Shown one piece after another: positions 44,301-57,500 of a DNA stretch of 64,000 nucleotides. Each line of letters starts with the position of its first letter. The first letter of the stretch is position 1. The DNA comes from Bagarius yarrelli (Eukaryota > Chordata > Actinopteri > Siluriformes > Sisoridae): NCBI GenBank assembly GCA_005784505.1, contig VCAZ01000048.1:731501-795500 (forward strand), written 5' to 3'. The notes beneath the pieces are model-generated. The model did no database searches. It was not told where the DNA came from and saw only the letters and a program-made list of their open reading frames with translations. A program made the position numbers and the translations under genes.

Positions 44301-44630
44301 TTTCTTAACAGTGTTGGACAATAGGCAGCAATATATGACAAAAGTAACACTGAGAGCAGGAAGCATTTCAGGGGAAAAAAAATTATGAATGGTCCCAGAA
44401 CGTGGGATGATGGTAGAACCGATTTAACTGCTTTTAGTGACATTAAATTAAAACAAACTGTTTCCTCAAAACACGAAAGACATTTTAGATGGAAAAAATA
44501 AGATATTAGCTATATGCATGACAGAGTTTTGCCACTATGACATATGCTTATATTATAAACATAATCGTATTGTAAAACTCTTGAAAAAGTCTGTATTTCT
44601 ACAGAGTGGTGTTTCTTTATCTTGTTACCT
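41316..44630 (-). other. scn1a: Sodium channel gene 3' UTR (inferred, long)
   Basis: No exon of another gene lies below the stop codon, and AT-rich sequence continues for over 3 kb. Minus-strand AATAAA signals occur at 42706 and 42013-42018, and the farthest considered is 41316-41321. Long 3' UTRs are usual for neuronal sodium channels. It contains the complete SINE at 42871. The end is not determined. Confidence 0.4.
42871..43160 (-). repeat. Mermaid-like tRNA SINE, near complete
   Basis: Minus-strand head GGGGCAGCACGGTGGCTTAG then TGGTTAGCAC, B box GGGTTCGATTTAC, then the long conserved body ending in GAATGAATG. Near-identical flanks (TTTTAACTT at 42862-42870, GTTTAACTT at 43162-43170) look like a target duplication. 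It lies in the probable 3' UTR, in the same orientation as the gene. Confidence 0.85.
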
Positions 44631-45793
44631 TTACCGCTCTTTATCTTTATCTTTTCCTTTTATTTCCTTTTCCCTCTTGTCTTTCTCATATTTGTTCCTA
44701 CCTGACTGCGTTACACTGGCATATGATGGCGGGACATTGGCAGAGGAGGATGTTTCAGATTTGTCTGAAGCAGAGAGGTTGTTACACCTGTTTGAAACTG
44801 TTCCATTCTCCTGTACAGCTTCTTTGTATGTGTTGGAGGTTAATTTTTCATTCTGTCTTCTGAGATGCATCCTGTACGCCCGCTGAATGACGCTAGCTGA
44901 CACGTCCTCATGCTTGTGGCGTAGAGTTGTAGTAATGGGCTCATAAGACTCCTTGGTAGGGTTAGATGCCATGAAACGATCCTCCATCTGTCTACGAAGA
45001 ACATCCAAGTCACCACTTTCTCCAAGGACACGCTTTGTAAATGCAAACAAGATGTCCATGCAGTGGATTCGCTCCCCGCTTACTATTGGTAGGTCCATAT
45101 TCATTAGCTGGATTTTGTTGGGCTTAGGGATACGCAAAGGTGGGTTGAGGGCATCAGCAAAGTCAGACAACTGTTTGTAGTATATAAACTGTGAGGCGTC
45201 AGAATCGAATTTTTCCCAAACCTCGTAGAACCTTTCAAAGTCATCCTCACTTAAAGGATCTGCACTCTCCTCTGTGGCCACACTAAAGTTTTCTAGAATC
45301 ACAGCGATGTACATGTTTACCACAATCAAAAAGCATATTATAATGTAGCTCACAAAAAATATAATCCCAATGGCTGGGTTGCCACAGTCACCCTTAACCT
45401 GGCTGCCAGGGTGATCTTTATTTGGGTCGCAGTCAGGAGGTTTGTTAAGCATGGGTGCCAGGAGCCCATCCCACCCTGCAGAGGTAGTGATCTGAAACAA
45501 ACATAACATACTGTTGCCAAAAGTCTCAAAGTTAAACATGTCGTCTATTCCAGACTCCTTCTTGACATAGGCAAATTGGGACATGGCAACAATTGCGTAG
45601 ATAAACATGACTAAGAAGAGCAGTAGGCCGATGTTGAATAGAGCAGGGAGAGACATCATTAAGGCAAACAAAAGGGTGCGTATTCCTTTGGCACTTTTGA
45701 TAAGGCGCAAAATTCGTCCGATCCGAGCAAGTCGAACAACGCGAATTAAGGTTGGAGAAAACAAGACCTTGATGAATTCAGAGACAAACGTGC
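44631..45793 (-). CDS. scn1a: scn1a exon 26: domain IV S4-S6 and C-terminal domain
   Basis: Begins GTFVSEFIKVLFSPTL; S4 RVVRLARIGRILRLIK; P-loop ITTSAGWDGLLAP with the Ala of DEKA; S6; EF-hand-like region LSEDDFERFYEVWEKFD; IQ motif ASVIQRAYRMHLRR. The tail after about KLTSNTY diverges from human and ends in a Lys/Glu/Asp-rich run (KDKREKEIKGKDKDKER) before TAA at 44633-44631, where human also ends in a Lys-rich stretch. Confidence 0.97.
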
Positions 45794-48399
45794 CTGTCAA
45801 ACAGAGGAGACACATTACAAGTACACTGCATGGTATTTTCCTAGATATCTAATAATATAAATTTATGATCAGACCATCAGATCTTACCAACTATTGAGAG
45901 AATAACCACAACAAAGTCAAAGATGTTCCAGCCAAGGGTGAAAAAGTAATGTCGAAGCGCGATCATCTTTAGTACACATTCCATTGTAAAGATAACCACA
46001 AACACTATGTTGATCTTCTTCAAATGATCGCGTACTTCTTTGCTTTGATCTTCTGATTCCACCATCATAGTGACCATATTAAGGCATATAAGAATCATAA
46101 TGAAGATGTCGAAAGCTTGATTTGTTACAATGTCAAACAGAAGAGCCTGGAGCTTGTTCTACAAACAAAGCAAAAAAGTATAGGCGCTTGAAGGTTAAAT
46201 ATAAATAATAACAATTATACATGTTTTAATTTATATTTAATGTCATTTTAACATTACATTTAACATTAAATTGTTTTGGTTAAGCATGTTTTTTATTTTA
46301 AGCCTTTCTCAAAACTTTACTACATAGTTCTATATATCTATATCCAAGCAGAATGTCTTACTGATGGCCGGGGAATTGGTTTTTGTGGCTTCTTTGAACC
46401 AAGTTTCTTCATAGCATTGTAATATTTCTTCTGTTCCTCTGTCATGAAAATGTCCTGACCTCCAAAGTAATGAAGCAGAACAAAGTTACATTTCCAACTT
46501 ATACTGAAAAAAAAAATCTAAGGCTACATTCACACTGCAAGGCGTACTGCTCAATTCGGATTTTTTCGTATAGCTGTTTACATTTTAGTTTTTAATGTGG
46601 ACAATGTCAGATTCCCAGTGTCATACGCCTAAACTGACCCATATGCACGAAAGAAAAAATTGCAGCGTCCTGTCATATGGAAAAATGAACACGGAAGTCA
46701 TTGAAGGCAGCATTTACGCCTTAGGTGTTTAAATTTAAGGTGCACAGGTGATGTGCAGCAGACAACAGCAAATTAATGAGTAGTCGTTGAAGAGGAAGAG
46801 GAGAAAAAGAGACATATTTTTTGTAATATTAATTTGTGGAGCAGTGGCTGGTACTTTAGTATGAAGGTGTGTGTGGATGCAGAGCCAGAGCCAGGAGGTG
46901 GTGAGCGCATGATGTGAACGCAAATCGATTATATATATCGACCGCAGTTACGCAGCAGAGCAATGATAAAGAATGTCATGGAGTAAAAGTTGCATAAGTT
47001 GCAGTCGCCTTGCCATACATCTGACCAGTGTCGAATTTAACACCACATATACTGTAGAAGTGGCAAAAATTAGAAATTCTGAGTCACATGGGCAAAAAAA
47101 ACCCGGATTTGGGCCATATTTGCCTACAGTGTGAAAGTAGCCTGAATGCTTCTCATGTTACTCTGTTATCATTACATTTTAAAATCTGCTGTGACATTTT
47201 GCAATCACCTGATGGTATTTGTTTGATTATAGAAAATTAGAAATAATTTATAACAGTTTAATTATTTAAACTAAAGTTAAACTAAATAGATACTTATCTT
47301 TTTCTTTTGCTGATTAAAGTTGTCAATAATGACGCCGATAAACAGGTTTAATGTGAAGAAGGATCCGAATATGATGAAGACTACAAAGTAGATGTAGTAA
47401 AACAGACTTGCTTCATACACAGGCTGTTGATCTACCTACACAGTACAAAGAACAGGAAATGTCACCACAATGCTAAAAAAATAATATTTTACAACTTTAA
47501 GTAAATAACACTCGTTGCTTTTTTTGGAATTGTACCATTTGTCATTTTACCAGATTAACACACGCACACACACTCCTGACAACTAAGACTAACAACAGAT
47601 GCGGCCGCATGATTTCAAACTACTGCTCATGACAAAACATGTAGCAATGTGCTTACTGCCTTTTTTGTAATGAGTCAACAAAAATGCACAACAATGTCAG
47701 AGAGCATGGCTAGTCTTGCTTGAGGGAATTTGAGGCAAAAAGATCCACTAGCCCAAGCATAAGCATTTTTAAAGCGCAAACTTACCCCACGGTTGTCTAC
47801 TGCAGCATACATAATATCCATCCAGCCTTTGAAAGTTGCCTAAATAGACAAAAATAATTAAAAAAAACAAAAAACAGAAACACATTTTAAACTAAATTAA
47901 AGTAGTTTAAACATTTACGATTTAAAGGTTTAATGTATTACTTACTACTTGCAGCAAGGCCAGATACCCTGCTCCAACATTATCAAAGCTGATCTTTAAA
48001 TTTTTCCACCGTGTAATGTTGCCCAGCTGCTCACAATCGGTTCGGTTGACAACCATGTCCTTAGGCAGGCGAGAGCCATTGGTTGCATTAACACATTCAT
48101 AAAACTTTCCAGCAAACAAGTTGACACCCATGATACTAAAGATGAGCCAGAAGATGAGACAGACAAGTAGTACATTCACGATCGACGGAATGGCACCAAA
48201 AAGAGCGTTGACCACCACCTATTGGAGAGAAGTGAACCGTAAAATTATAATAGCGTTACACTTTTTCCCCCATTTTATTTTGCAGAAAAAGGTCTGCATA
48301 GTGGGTGATGCGCGTTGACACAGACAGTTCCATCCCCCTTTCTCTATTTCCCACTTCACTTACTGTCTTATCTGTTAAACAAAAGCAAAAATGCCCCCC

Positions 48400-48446
<47 letters not shown>

Positions 48447-48450
48447 CTAT

Positions 48451-48549
<99 letters not shown>

Positions 48550-51500
48550 AACCTTTGTTCAAACCATTGTATTTTTTCTAGGAAAGGATCATTAGCTTTA
48601 AAACAATCATTTACAGAGGAATCAATGGCACAATTAAAGTTATAACAATTACACAGTTTGTTGCTGAATAAAGCAAAATCCATGTAGTAGGAAAAAAAGA
48701 AAGGAAAAAAGGATATTAAAGCTATTTTTTACTTTTTTATTAAATTGGTTTGTATAGTAATCTATCCAAGGAATCATATCATAACAATTCAGATTTTGGT
48801 GGTTTGCTTGCTGATCGCACTCACCTATTTCCAGTCACACACCATTTTAGACAAAATATGTAGACGCTTCCTTATTGTGTTATAGTTATACTTAGATTGC
48901 ATGTAAATAATATGTATAAATTTTTCTGGTTATAATCCTGATACACACAAACTGCAAGAGCTGTGGCCTTTACCCCCCCCGACCGCACACCCCCAACACA
49001 CATATAGATACTAAAGGCCACGTATTTTTTTTCCCCTCTGGCTGCTAATGCATTAAACACTTTACACCCTGGACTGTAACTATCACTAAAATTTGTGCAA
49101 CACTTCCCAATTTCCAAACTACCTGTTAGACTGTTTGCACTACTACTGGCGTTGTTGCACAAATTCGCTCATACATATTGTAATTTTGTCATTTTAATAT
49201 CGTTTATAATTTAGTGCATTATATATAAATACATACTGTATATAATATTCTTTGTGCTATTTATTTCAATGTGTAATTATTTTACTCTTACTGTGTCTGG
49301 TCTCTGAGAGCTACCGAACAAATTTTGTTGTATCAATACAATGACAATAAAGTCTCTCTTACTTTTACTCTTACTTAGTTTATGTGGTTCGCTGATTATA
49401 TGTGCAAAGTCAATTATCTGTTATTTAAATTCGCCTAACAATTTATATTTTTTCTAACCAGTCCTTTAATAAATTTCTCCCAGCTTACTCCTATTACTGA
49501 TAATTTAACACATACCTAAGTTGATGCAAAAAGTGACAGATTCAAAGCAAAGGTTTACTAAACAGCAGTACAGTTCTAGCTTTCATGCTTTTCAATATCT
49601 TCCTATTGTGAAGCACATTCCTCTGTAGTTCAGAATACTGCGGAAAAATTAATATAGCAGCTCTTGTGCAACTCAATAAACCTTTTTTACAGAATAATGG
49701 AAATTAAATCTAATGTTCTGAAACACATTTGGCTAAAAGAGTCTGAAAGGAGACAAGGATAGAATCTGTACAGTGTCAAAGTAGACTGCAATGGTCATAC
49801 ACACACAATAGGTTAAATCGCATCGCTGTGATATAAATATCGGTACCTGGACCTGTTTAGTTCTACTGATATTTACATTTGTATTGAAAAATACCTAAAC
49901 CAAAATGTAAATCCTTCTACTATGTTCCCAGAAACAATAACACACACACTATGGAGAAAAACTAGATAGGGAGATAACACTGAAAGTTTCTTAGGCTTAA
50001 CTAGATCATTTGAAATCTTAATATTCTAACCGATACTGTCAATGTGTGCCGGTATGTATTAATGTGATTCTGTTTCTCCAGATCCTTTGTACCTGCTGTG
50101 ACAATTTGAAGATCTTTTCTTACTACTTCAAGTAAATGCATTTCACAGTGACACAGTTAAAACATTGATTATGCACACTTACTAATTGTTTCGAAACCTC
50201 GTTAACACTACGATTACACATTTTATCTAACTGTTGTTGACCTAAACCACACTTCTTGTTTGCTTTTGCTGTCCTCACGTCCAGACTACATTTACTCTGC
50301 AGTGAAGATAATCGATCTTCAGCTCTCCTGTTTTACCCTAGTGCTAAACGTGTAAAAGCCAGGGATCTTTATAGACAATATCTACTGTACCAATGCATTT
50401 ACTTTTCTCATAAGCGCTACAAAGCAGATTGATGAAAGTGGCGCCCTTTTCAGTACAGCAAATGCCTTTGATAAAAAAAAAAAAAAAAATTGAATTCTCT
50501 TATGTTTTTATTGTGCCCCATTTTCCAGTTTGATTGCCAGTTACTACAGTCGTGCTTAATTTCTGTAACAAATTGTCTACAAGTGAAACTGGGCAGTAAT
50601 GGACACGTCTCTTACCCTCATGCCTTCAAAGCGTGATAAAGCCCGAAGAGGTCTCAGGGCTCGCAGTGTACGTAGAGATTTGATGGCGGTTAGCTCCGAA
50701 TAATTGAGGGCGCTGGCCACTAGGCTGACCAAAGAGACCTACTCACACAGAGATGCACACACACAGATACATACACACATTGGTAAATATGAATGATGTA
50801 ATCAGGAGACACTTCTCTCTTCTGTCTCATCTTAACCCTCTTTCCTTCCATCAGTTCAGCCCTGTGGGAAATACCCTTAGACCCACAAATGGGCAATCCA
50901 TTCAGTCACTACATCCTATTAGAATGAATCATAAATGCAGTTGCATTCGTCTCCTGCATACAGCAAATGCATACAGCAAATGCACAGACAAAAATAATAT
51001 GAATGATACTATAATAATACTGTGCAAAAATTTAGTTGTAGTAAGAAAGTATAAACATTAATCAAAACTGATTTTAAACATATTACAAATATAACAAATA
51101 TTACATACGCCCACGATCAGGAAGTCAAGCCAGCACCATGCATTGGTGAAATATTTCGCAAATCCATAAGCCAGCCATTTTAACAGCATCTCTAATATGA
51201 AGATGTAGGTGAAAACTTTATCTGCATATTCCAACACAGTCTTTATAGTCCTCCGTTTCTCAATGTGTATGTCTTCAAAAGCCTGAAAAACAAACAAAAA
51301 CCATATGACAATACAGTACATTACATTAAACACTACCAAATTACGCGCTGTGAAAAAGAAAATCTCAATGTTTCTTTTAATCTGTGATACGCACATACTC
51401 TTCACAGACAAAAGAACACAACTCCTCACCAGTGCGGCGCTGCTCAACAGGATCATAAAAATGATGAATGACTCAAACCAGTTATGCTCCACTATCCTGT

Positions 51501-54500
51501 AACATGTGTGCCTAATGTTCCACCATGTCTTCCATTTGCCTTTTTCCACATCCACCTGGCAGCAAGGAAACCTGTTCACACAACCTGGAACAGGACATTT
51601 TATTGTTAGGTTGGGATTCAAAAAAATGTTAAAATACACTAATGATATATAGAGAAAAGTATAAGGATGCCTGACCATCAAATTTGCATGTATCTGTTTT
51701 CAGATTTGGTTTAACTCTTACTTCTATAGCAGCCTCCATGTTTCCGGAAATGCTTTTCACTTGATTTAAGAGCTTAGCTTTGGGGATTAGTTAATTCATT
51801 ACACTAACATTGGTGAGATGGGCATTAATCTCATCTGAAGAGGTCTGGAGTGCAGTCAGCTTTCCAGTTCATCTTCAAAATGCTTTTGTAGTGGTTTCGA
51901 GATTAGGGCTCTGCGCAGAACACTAACACTTTCTTTTACTTCAACCTTAACACACCGTGTCTTAATAAAGCTTGCTTTTCCCACAAGGACATTTTAGAAC
52001 AGTTTTTTTAGACTACATGAAAGTCCATCTTAAAAAAATGTTAATGTAACAGTTGTTAATGTGTCAATATTGGTTTATTACTGTTGGTGTAATTTCATTT
52101 CATGCAATTAGCATGCCAAATAATTAAATATGTCTATTTTATTGCAATGTTTTAGAGTACAGACCAGTCTGGATAAAAAATTCTTTCTAAACACTTGACA
52201 CAGAAAAAAGTACACTTTCTTTAAAAAAGGGGAAAGATTAAGGTCCAATCCAAAAACATCCAGTGAGCAGTGTTCCGCTGGTAAAAATACCCAAACGATT
52301 AAATTGGTCGGCGGGCAGACTGGTTTAGCTGACAGAAGGGCTACACTAACCTAAATAAACAGTTTTTACACTTACATTGAGCAGGAAAGCATGTAATAAC
52401 ACATATCATAATGAACCTTGTGGCAAACCGGTAACAACATCCAAACAATAGAACATGTTCCACTTCTATTAGCCAGGATTAGCAATCTGAGGCTACAGTG
52501 GGAACAGCCTCACTTAAAATTGGGCAGTTGAGGCTGGAACTATAGGCCAGTGTTTATCACTGCAGTTATTTTTTCACCTTGTGTAAAACATGCCTCTGGA
52601 TCATCTTCAGGTAATTCAAGCTCAAAATCAAGTGATTCTCTTCTCTCCTTTAGGGGTTGGAGGTCCACTGTACTGCCCTCTGAAGAGCTCAAATCATCTG
52701 ACAGCCTCTGCAAGAGTTACACACAAAGTATATCACCATAAAACCATCTTGGATATAGCAATATCTCACATCATCACCAAAGGGAAGAAACACAGTGCTT
52801 CAAAAATTCAGTTGACATCAAATAGTGACCATCATGAGCCCAAACTCAGCCCATGACTGTTTTTTTAACATTCCACAGTGCATGCAAAAACAAACAAATG
52901 TACCGACAGATGGTTTCAAGACGCAAATGCAGTTTAGACTACTTTCTTGCAGGTGTTAAATAGTAAATTGGTTTTACAAAAAGAAATACTTTAGAACTTG
53001 GTTGTGTTATAAAACAATCTGCAGGTAAACTTGATAACATTTTATTTGAAAAGCATGCATGATTTAAACCTTTAATAATATAAATGCATAAATACATTTA
53101 TTCAACAACAAAAAAACTGACCTAAAAAATTACATGTTTTCCTTTTGTATATAATATAATTTTAGGCCTGCAAATATGCAATTAGTTTATTATCTTTTTT
53201 TAAGTAAAAATTTGTTTTTGCCAAATCAGATTTTTTTTTTTTTTTTGCCAAATCAGATGCCAAATTTTCGTCAACCCACCAAACTCAGAAAACATGTAGA
53301 AGCCAGCAGTGTTTCAAGGTTAATGAGGTTTTCCTGGGCATGATGTAAGCAGGCCAATATTAAATCCCCAAAAGCCAGAATTCAAAAATTTATTTTGTAT
53401 TATGATTGAAATTTTAGAATTTTAAATTTTGCACTTAATTGTGATTTCATGATTTGACAGAAAATATTCCATACAAACACAATATATTCAGCAAAATTAT
53501 GTACAAATGAACTTCTTGACGATTGCACAAACTCGCCTCAAACCATTTCAGGCTTTTTTTAATGATGCTGAAATAATGCATTTTCTTTTTTGTTGTCTTT
53601 GTTGGCCTACACTGCGTGACTTTCGTCTGATTGACTTATGTCTATATGACACTCTTCAGACTCTGACCATATTTTAGCTTAGTCATGGGTTGTATGCTTT
53701 TCCCAACCAACAATCAACGGCTTGGAGGACATTTTTAATAGGTTTTTTTTAACTTCTTTCCAGTTTTTATGGATTCAGGGGTTTTGAAAGTTTTACATAT
53801 AATGTTCTTACATTTTATAGTCAGGGGCAGACTATGTGATTTAGGGCCCAGCGTCATGGCCCTAACAGTCCTAATTTGCACCTTTGGTTGCCCTTCTTTT
53901 CTAAATGTTTAAATAAACTGTATCGCATCTTATTGTCTTTATAATAATAATTTGTTTCAAAGTGAAAAAAATTAATAAATGGACTACTTATAACATCTGC
54001 TTAAATGTAGATCGGCAATCATATCCTGAAATCAGTTTTAATAAGGCCACGTTGCAGATTGGAGGAGCTGCTGAATTACGTACAAATAAATGTACGCTGT
54101 ATGCTTGCCATCAACCTACAAGCTAACAGCACTCTTTACCTGACAAATGTTTTGGTGAAAAAGTAAGACTGGTAAAGGTCTTTTATTAAGACTGTGACTG
54201 TATGTGTGCTGTTTGTGTTTGTGTGCACACTGTCATTTTTTAGGGCCAGGAAAGGTAAAAGCAGCGCTGAGTGTGTTGGCTATTGGCAGAGGGGTAGTCG
54301 GGGTCCTGCATTTTGAGGGGGGCCCCCAAGGGCTGACTATTTCAACAATTGGAAATGTTATTATTAAAGCAACACTATGTAGTTTTTCACCTTAAAATAA
54401 TGTCTCTAAAGTATTTTAAGTGTTACAACTTTTAACCAGATGAATTTTACTACCACTGCTACCAGTTTAGACTAACGACTACAACCACACTCTGTGAGTT

Positions 54501-57500
54501 TTGTGATTGGGTTTGTGCACACAGCCCTCTCATCCTTAACTAGTGGAAGAGTGTGTAAGTTTTATGGCATAAGGCACATATTTTACTAGTAGCTTGAGCG
54601 AAGTCAGACAACAGCTAACTATAAGACAAAACAATCTAATATGCAAGATTCAAAACCAACGCCCTGGCAGCAGAGTCAACAAAGAAACTAAGGAGAGGGT
54701 TGTTAAAGGAAGTGTCGAAAAGAAATTTAGAGTGATTGGACACAAGCCCGAAGACGAATCAATATCGGACAGGCTTACACTCGGTGGTGTGAGCTAAAAG
54801 AGGTAACAGGTTGCAAGACTGATGGATATTTAGCCTTCCTGCTACTGGATTTGTAAGTCTTATATGTATTGTTTTTTCTATTTTTTACTGTCTTGTACTT
54901 TTTAGATTATTTGTTTATTAGGATGTGTTCAGGTGGTTCATTGATGCACTACTGGTTTACAATTCATAACTGTAAAATAGCAGAGATAATATAATGTTGC
55001 CGGTTTTGACAGCTTACATGTTATGATCTTTTGATAGTTAGCATGTGATGCCTCTTCACAAATTTAGTTTAATGCTTGTAAACAATGACTAAATTTAATA
55101 AACAAACCACAATAACTATATAATTGAATAATTATCGAGCAGTTTAGTCGTTGAGCTTCTGAATTTTTATTCAAATAAATTATTTGAATAAAGAGACTTT
55201 ATCCTTTAGCCTTATAAACTTTTGAGAATGTCCAATGTATAGGCTATTATGGACATTGTGGATACATGATTGCGCGGACAAGATTTTATTTTATCATAGA
55301 AATTTTAAATTTTAATTCGGTTTAAGCCACTAAAGTCTCTCTCTTCATTGAATAACATTAAAATAAAGTTACTTTTATTAGTTCTATCGATTACCTGCTC
55401 ACAGTAATACTAACATCTGCTTTCATCATACCAAAATAGAGAATGTTAAATGCCATCAAACATGTTTTAACACAAAATGATTTAATTGATGATGATGATG
55501 AAGTTTGACATTATGAAGCAAACACATTTCTCTAGGGTAATGTCATCAGTAAAGGCATTCTGTGGCATTTGCGTGAGTAACAGGAAATGTCAAACCAGTC
55601 AAATAGACATCCATCAATGAAATAAGCAATGCTGCTCATTCAAGATGTGATTGTCTCGCAGAACCAACACATACACAGCTACATATAGGAACAGAAATAT
55701 GAATGGTGATAGAATATTTTTGCTTATATTAGGAAATACAAAAAGACAAATCTGAGTTTAGTCAAAAAAATGCATCCCTTTTCAGGAGTGGTAAATGCAG
55801 TCTATACGGTAGGTGTGGTAAGTTCAGTAAATGAGTCTTACAAGTCTCCTGTCTGAAATCTTGAAAGCATATCTGAAAGAGCTGTAATAAAAAACCAGGT
55901 TAAGAGTAGTAAGCACGGGGGAAAAAATATTTGCATGCTCTTCTGAACCTTTATGAAGTAATGTTTTCAGTGTTACACATGTGGAAACCTCCTAAAAAGG
56001 TACAATTCTGACATGTTCTACTATAAATAGTTTTGAAAACTTTTTTAAATTGAATTTTTTTTACCAATTTGAGTAATTCTGCTTCCCTTAAACATGTATT
56101 GTGAGAATATTCTAGCGATTTAGTTACTAGTTCAACATCACTTTGACATTTTTGTGATATTATATTATAATATATCAGTGTCAAAAAATATTACAGGCAG
56201 AAAAGATAAAAAAAAATCTCTTTAGCCATTTTCCAAAATGGATAAAACAACATCTGGTAGGCTTTTCATTAAATGCATCAACTACTGAAATCTACATTAA
56301 AGGAAAATGTTACAAAGTTAAAAAAGCTTAAAATAGCTTTTTAAGCTTTTGGAAAGAGAGCCCAAAACAAGATGCACCTTGCATGCACTCACCATTAAAT
56401 GCCACTTAATCTAATCTAAAGACAAAGTTCCTGATTTTTAAATGTCAGCTGCTATAGCCAGTGGTGAGCTGTCATACGAAATAACGTTTATTTTTGAATT
56501 ATTTGGTTATGATTTTCATTAGTGTAATTAGGTCATTTTGTTAAGGTTGAATTGGAATATCCTACATTAAAATGTGCCTGTTCTACACATCTGACAAGGT
56601 ATTAGCAACAGAATCATCAGCCAATTAAATTTGGATGTTCAGTGACAGCCCACCCTCTGGGTCTAGCAACGTGCCCAGATGCCAAAAGCTACCGCCAGGA
56701 TTTGTCTGGAACTTCTATGGTATAAAAGTGAAACTCAATGAAAAGTAAACGACGCCCGCAGTTACCGGCACCGCTACACCAGATCTTGTTGGTGCAAAAT
56801 GCATTTTGACGTTGCCCTTTTTCAGACCAAAAGAAATAATTAAGACCTAAACCCAAACTTTTTGCACGTTATTTCAAAGATCCCAACGTGGCTAACAGCT
56901 AGCTTTGAGCACAACAAGCTTTTTTGTAGTTTGTTAACTTATTAATACAAGTAATGGAACATGAAATGATTCTGGCTTCGACAGCTTCACTAAGGCAAAT
57001 ATTACACACCAAGGCTATGAGCGCCATATAAAGTTCATAATTGTGCAGAATATGTGAATTATTAGCATATGGCTGCATTAGCTGTAACAGGGATATGTAA
57101 GAAGTGTGAATGTGGTTTAGAGATGCTTACTAAAGACCCTGACTGAAACCCCACGGTACGACACTGGCTGTAGTCCTTTTCTCAGTGTAAGACAGTGAAA
57201 CCATTTGTGTATAAATAGATGACTGTATACTAAATCAAGCTTTATGAGTTCTGTGGATCATTTTAGTGTTCTGTGGTGTAATCATTGTATACACTATTAA
57301 TCTGCACAATAATTATTGTTAAAAACTTTTTATTTATTTGTCATGTTTTAAGTTTGCATATGAACATTTGACACTACTTAAAATCTAGATCTAGAGCGTG
57401 TTTGCAATCGCATGATTAAAAAAAGTTTATATTGTATCGGTTAAGACACTATTACTACAGAAAATTACTACATATTTCAGAAATGATCTATATAAATTAA

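Noticed and set aside
51109..51120. Gly in place of Asp at the end of domain III S3 as a channel-altering change
   Set aside because: The position is Asp in Nav1.1 and Ala in Nav1.6, so it is naturally variable; the main S3 acidic residue (LDF) is intact.
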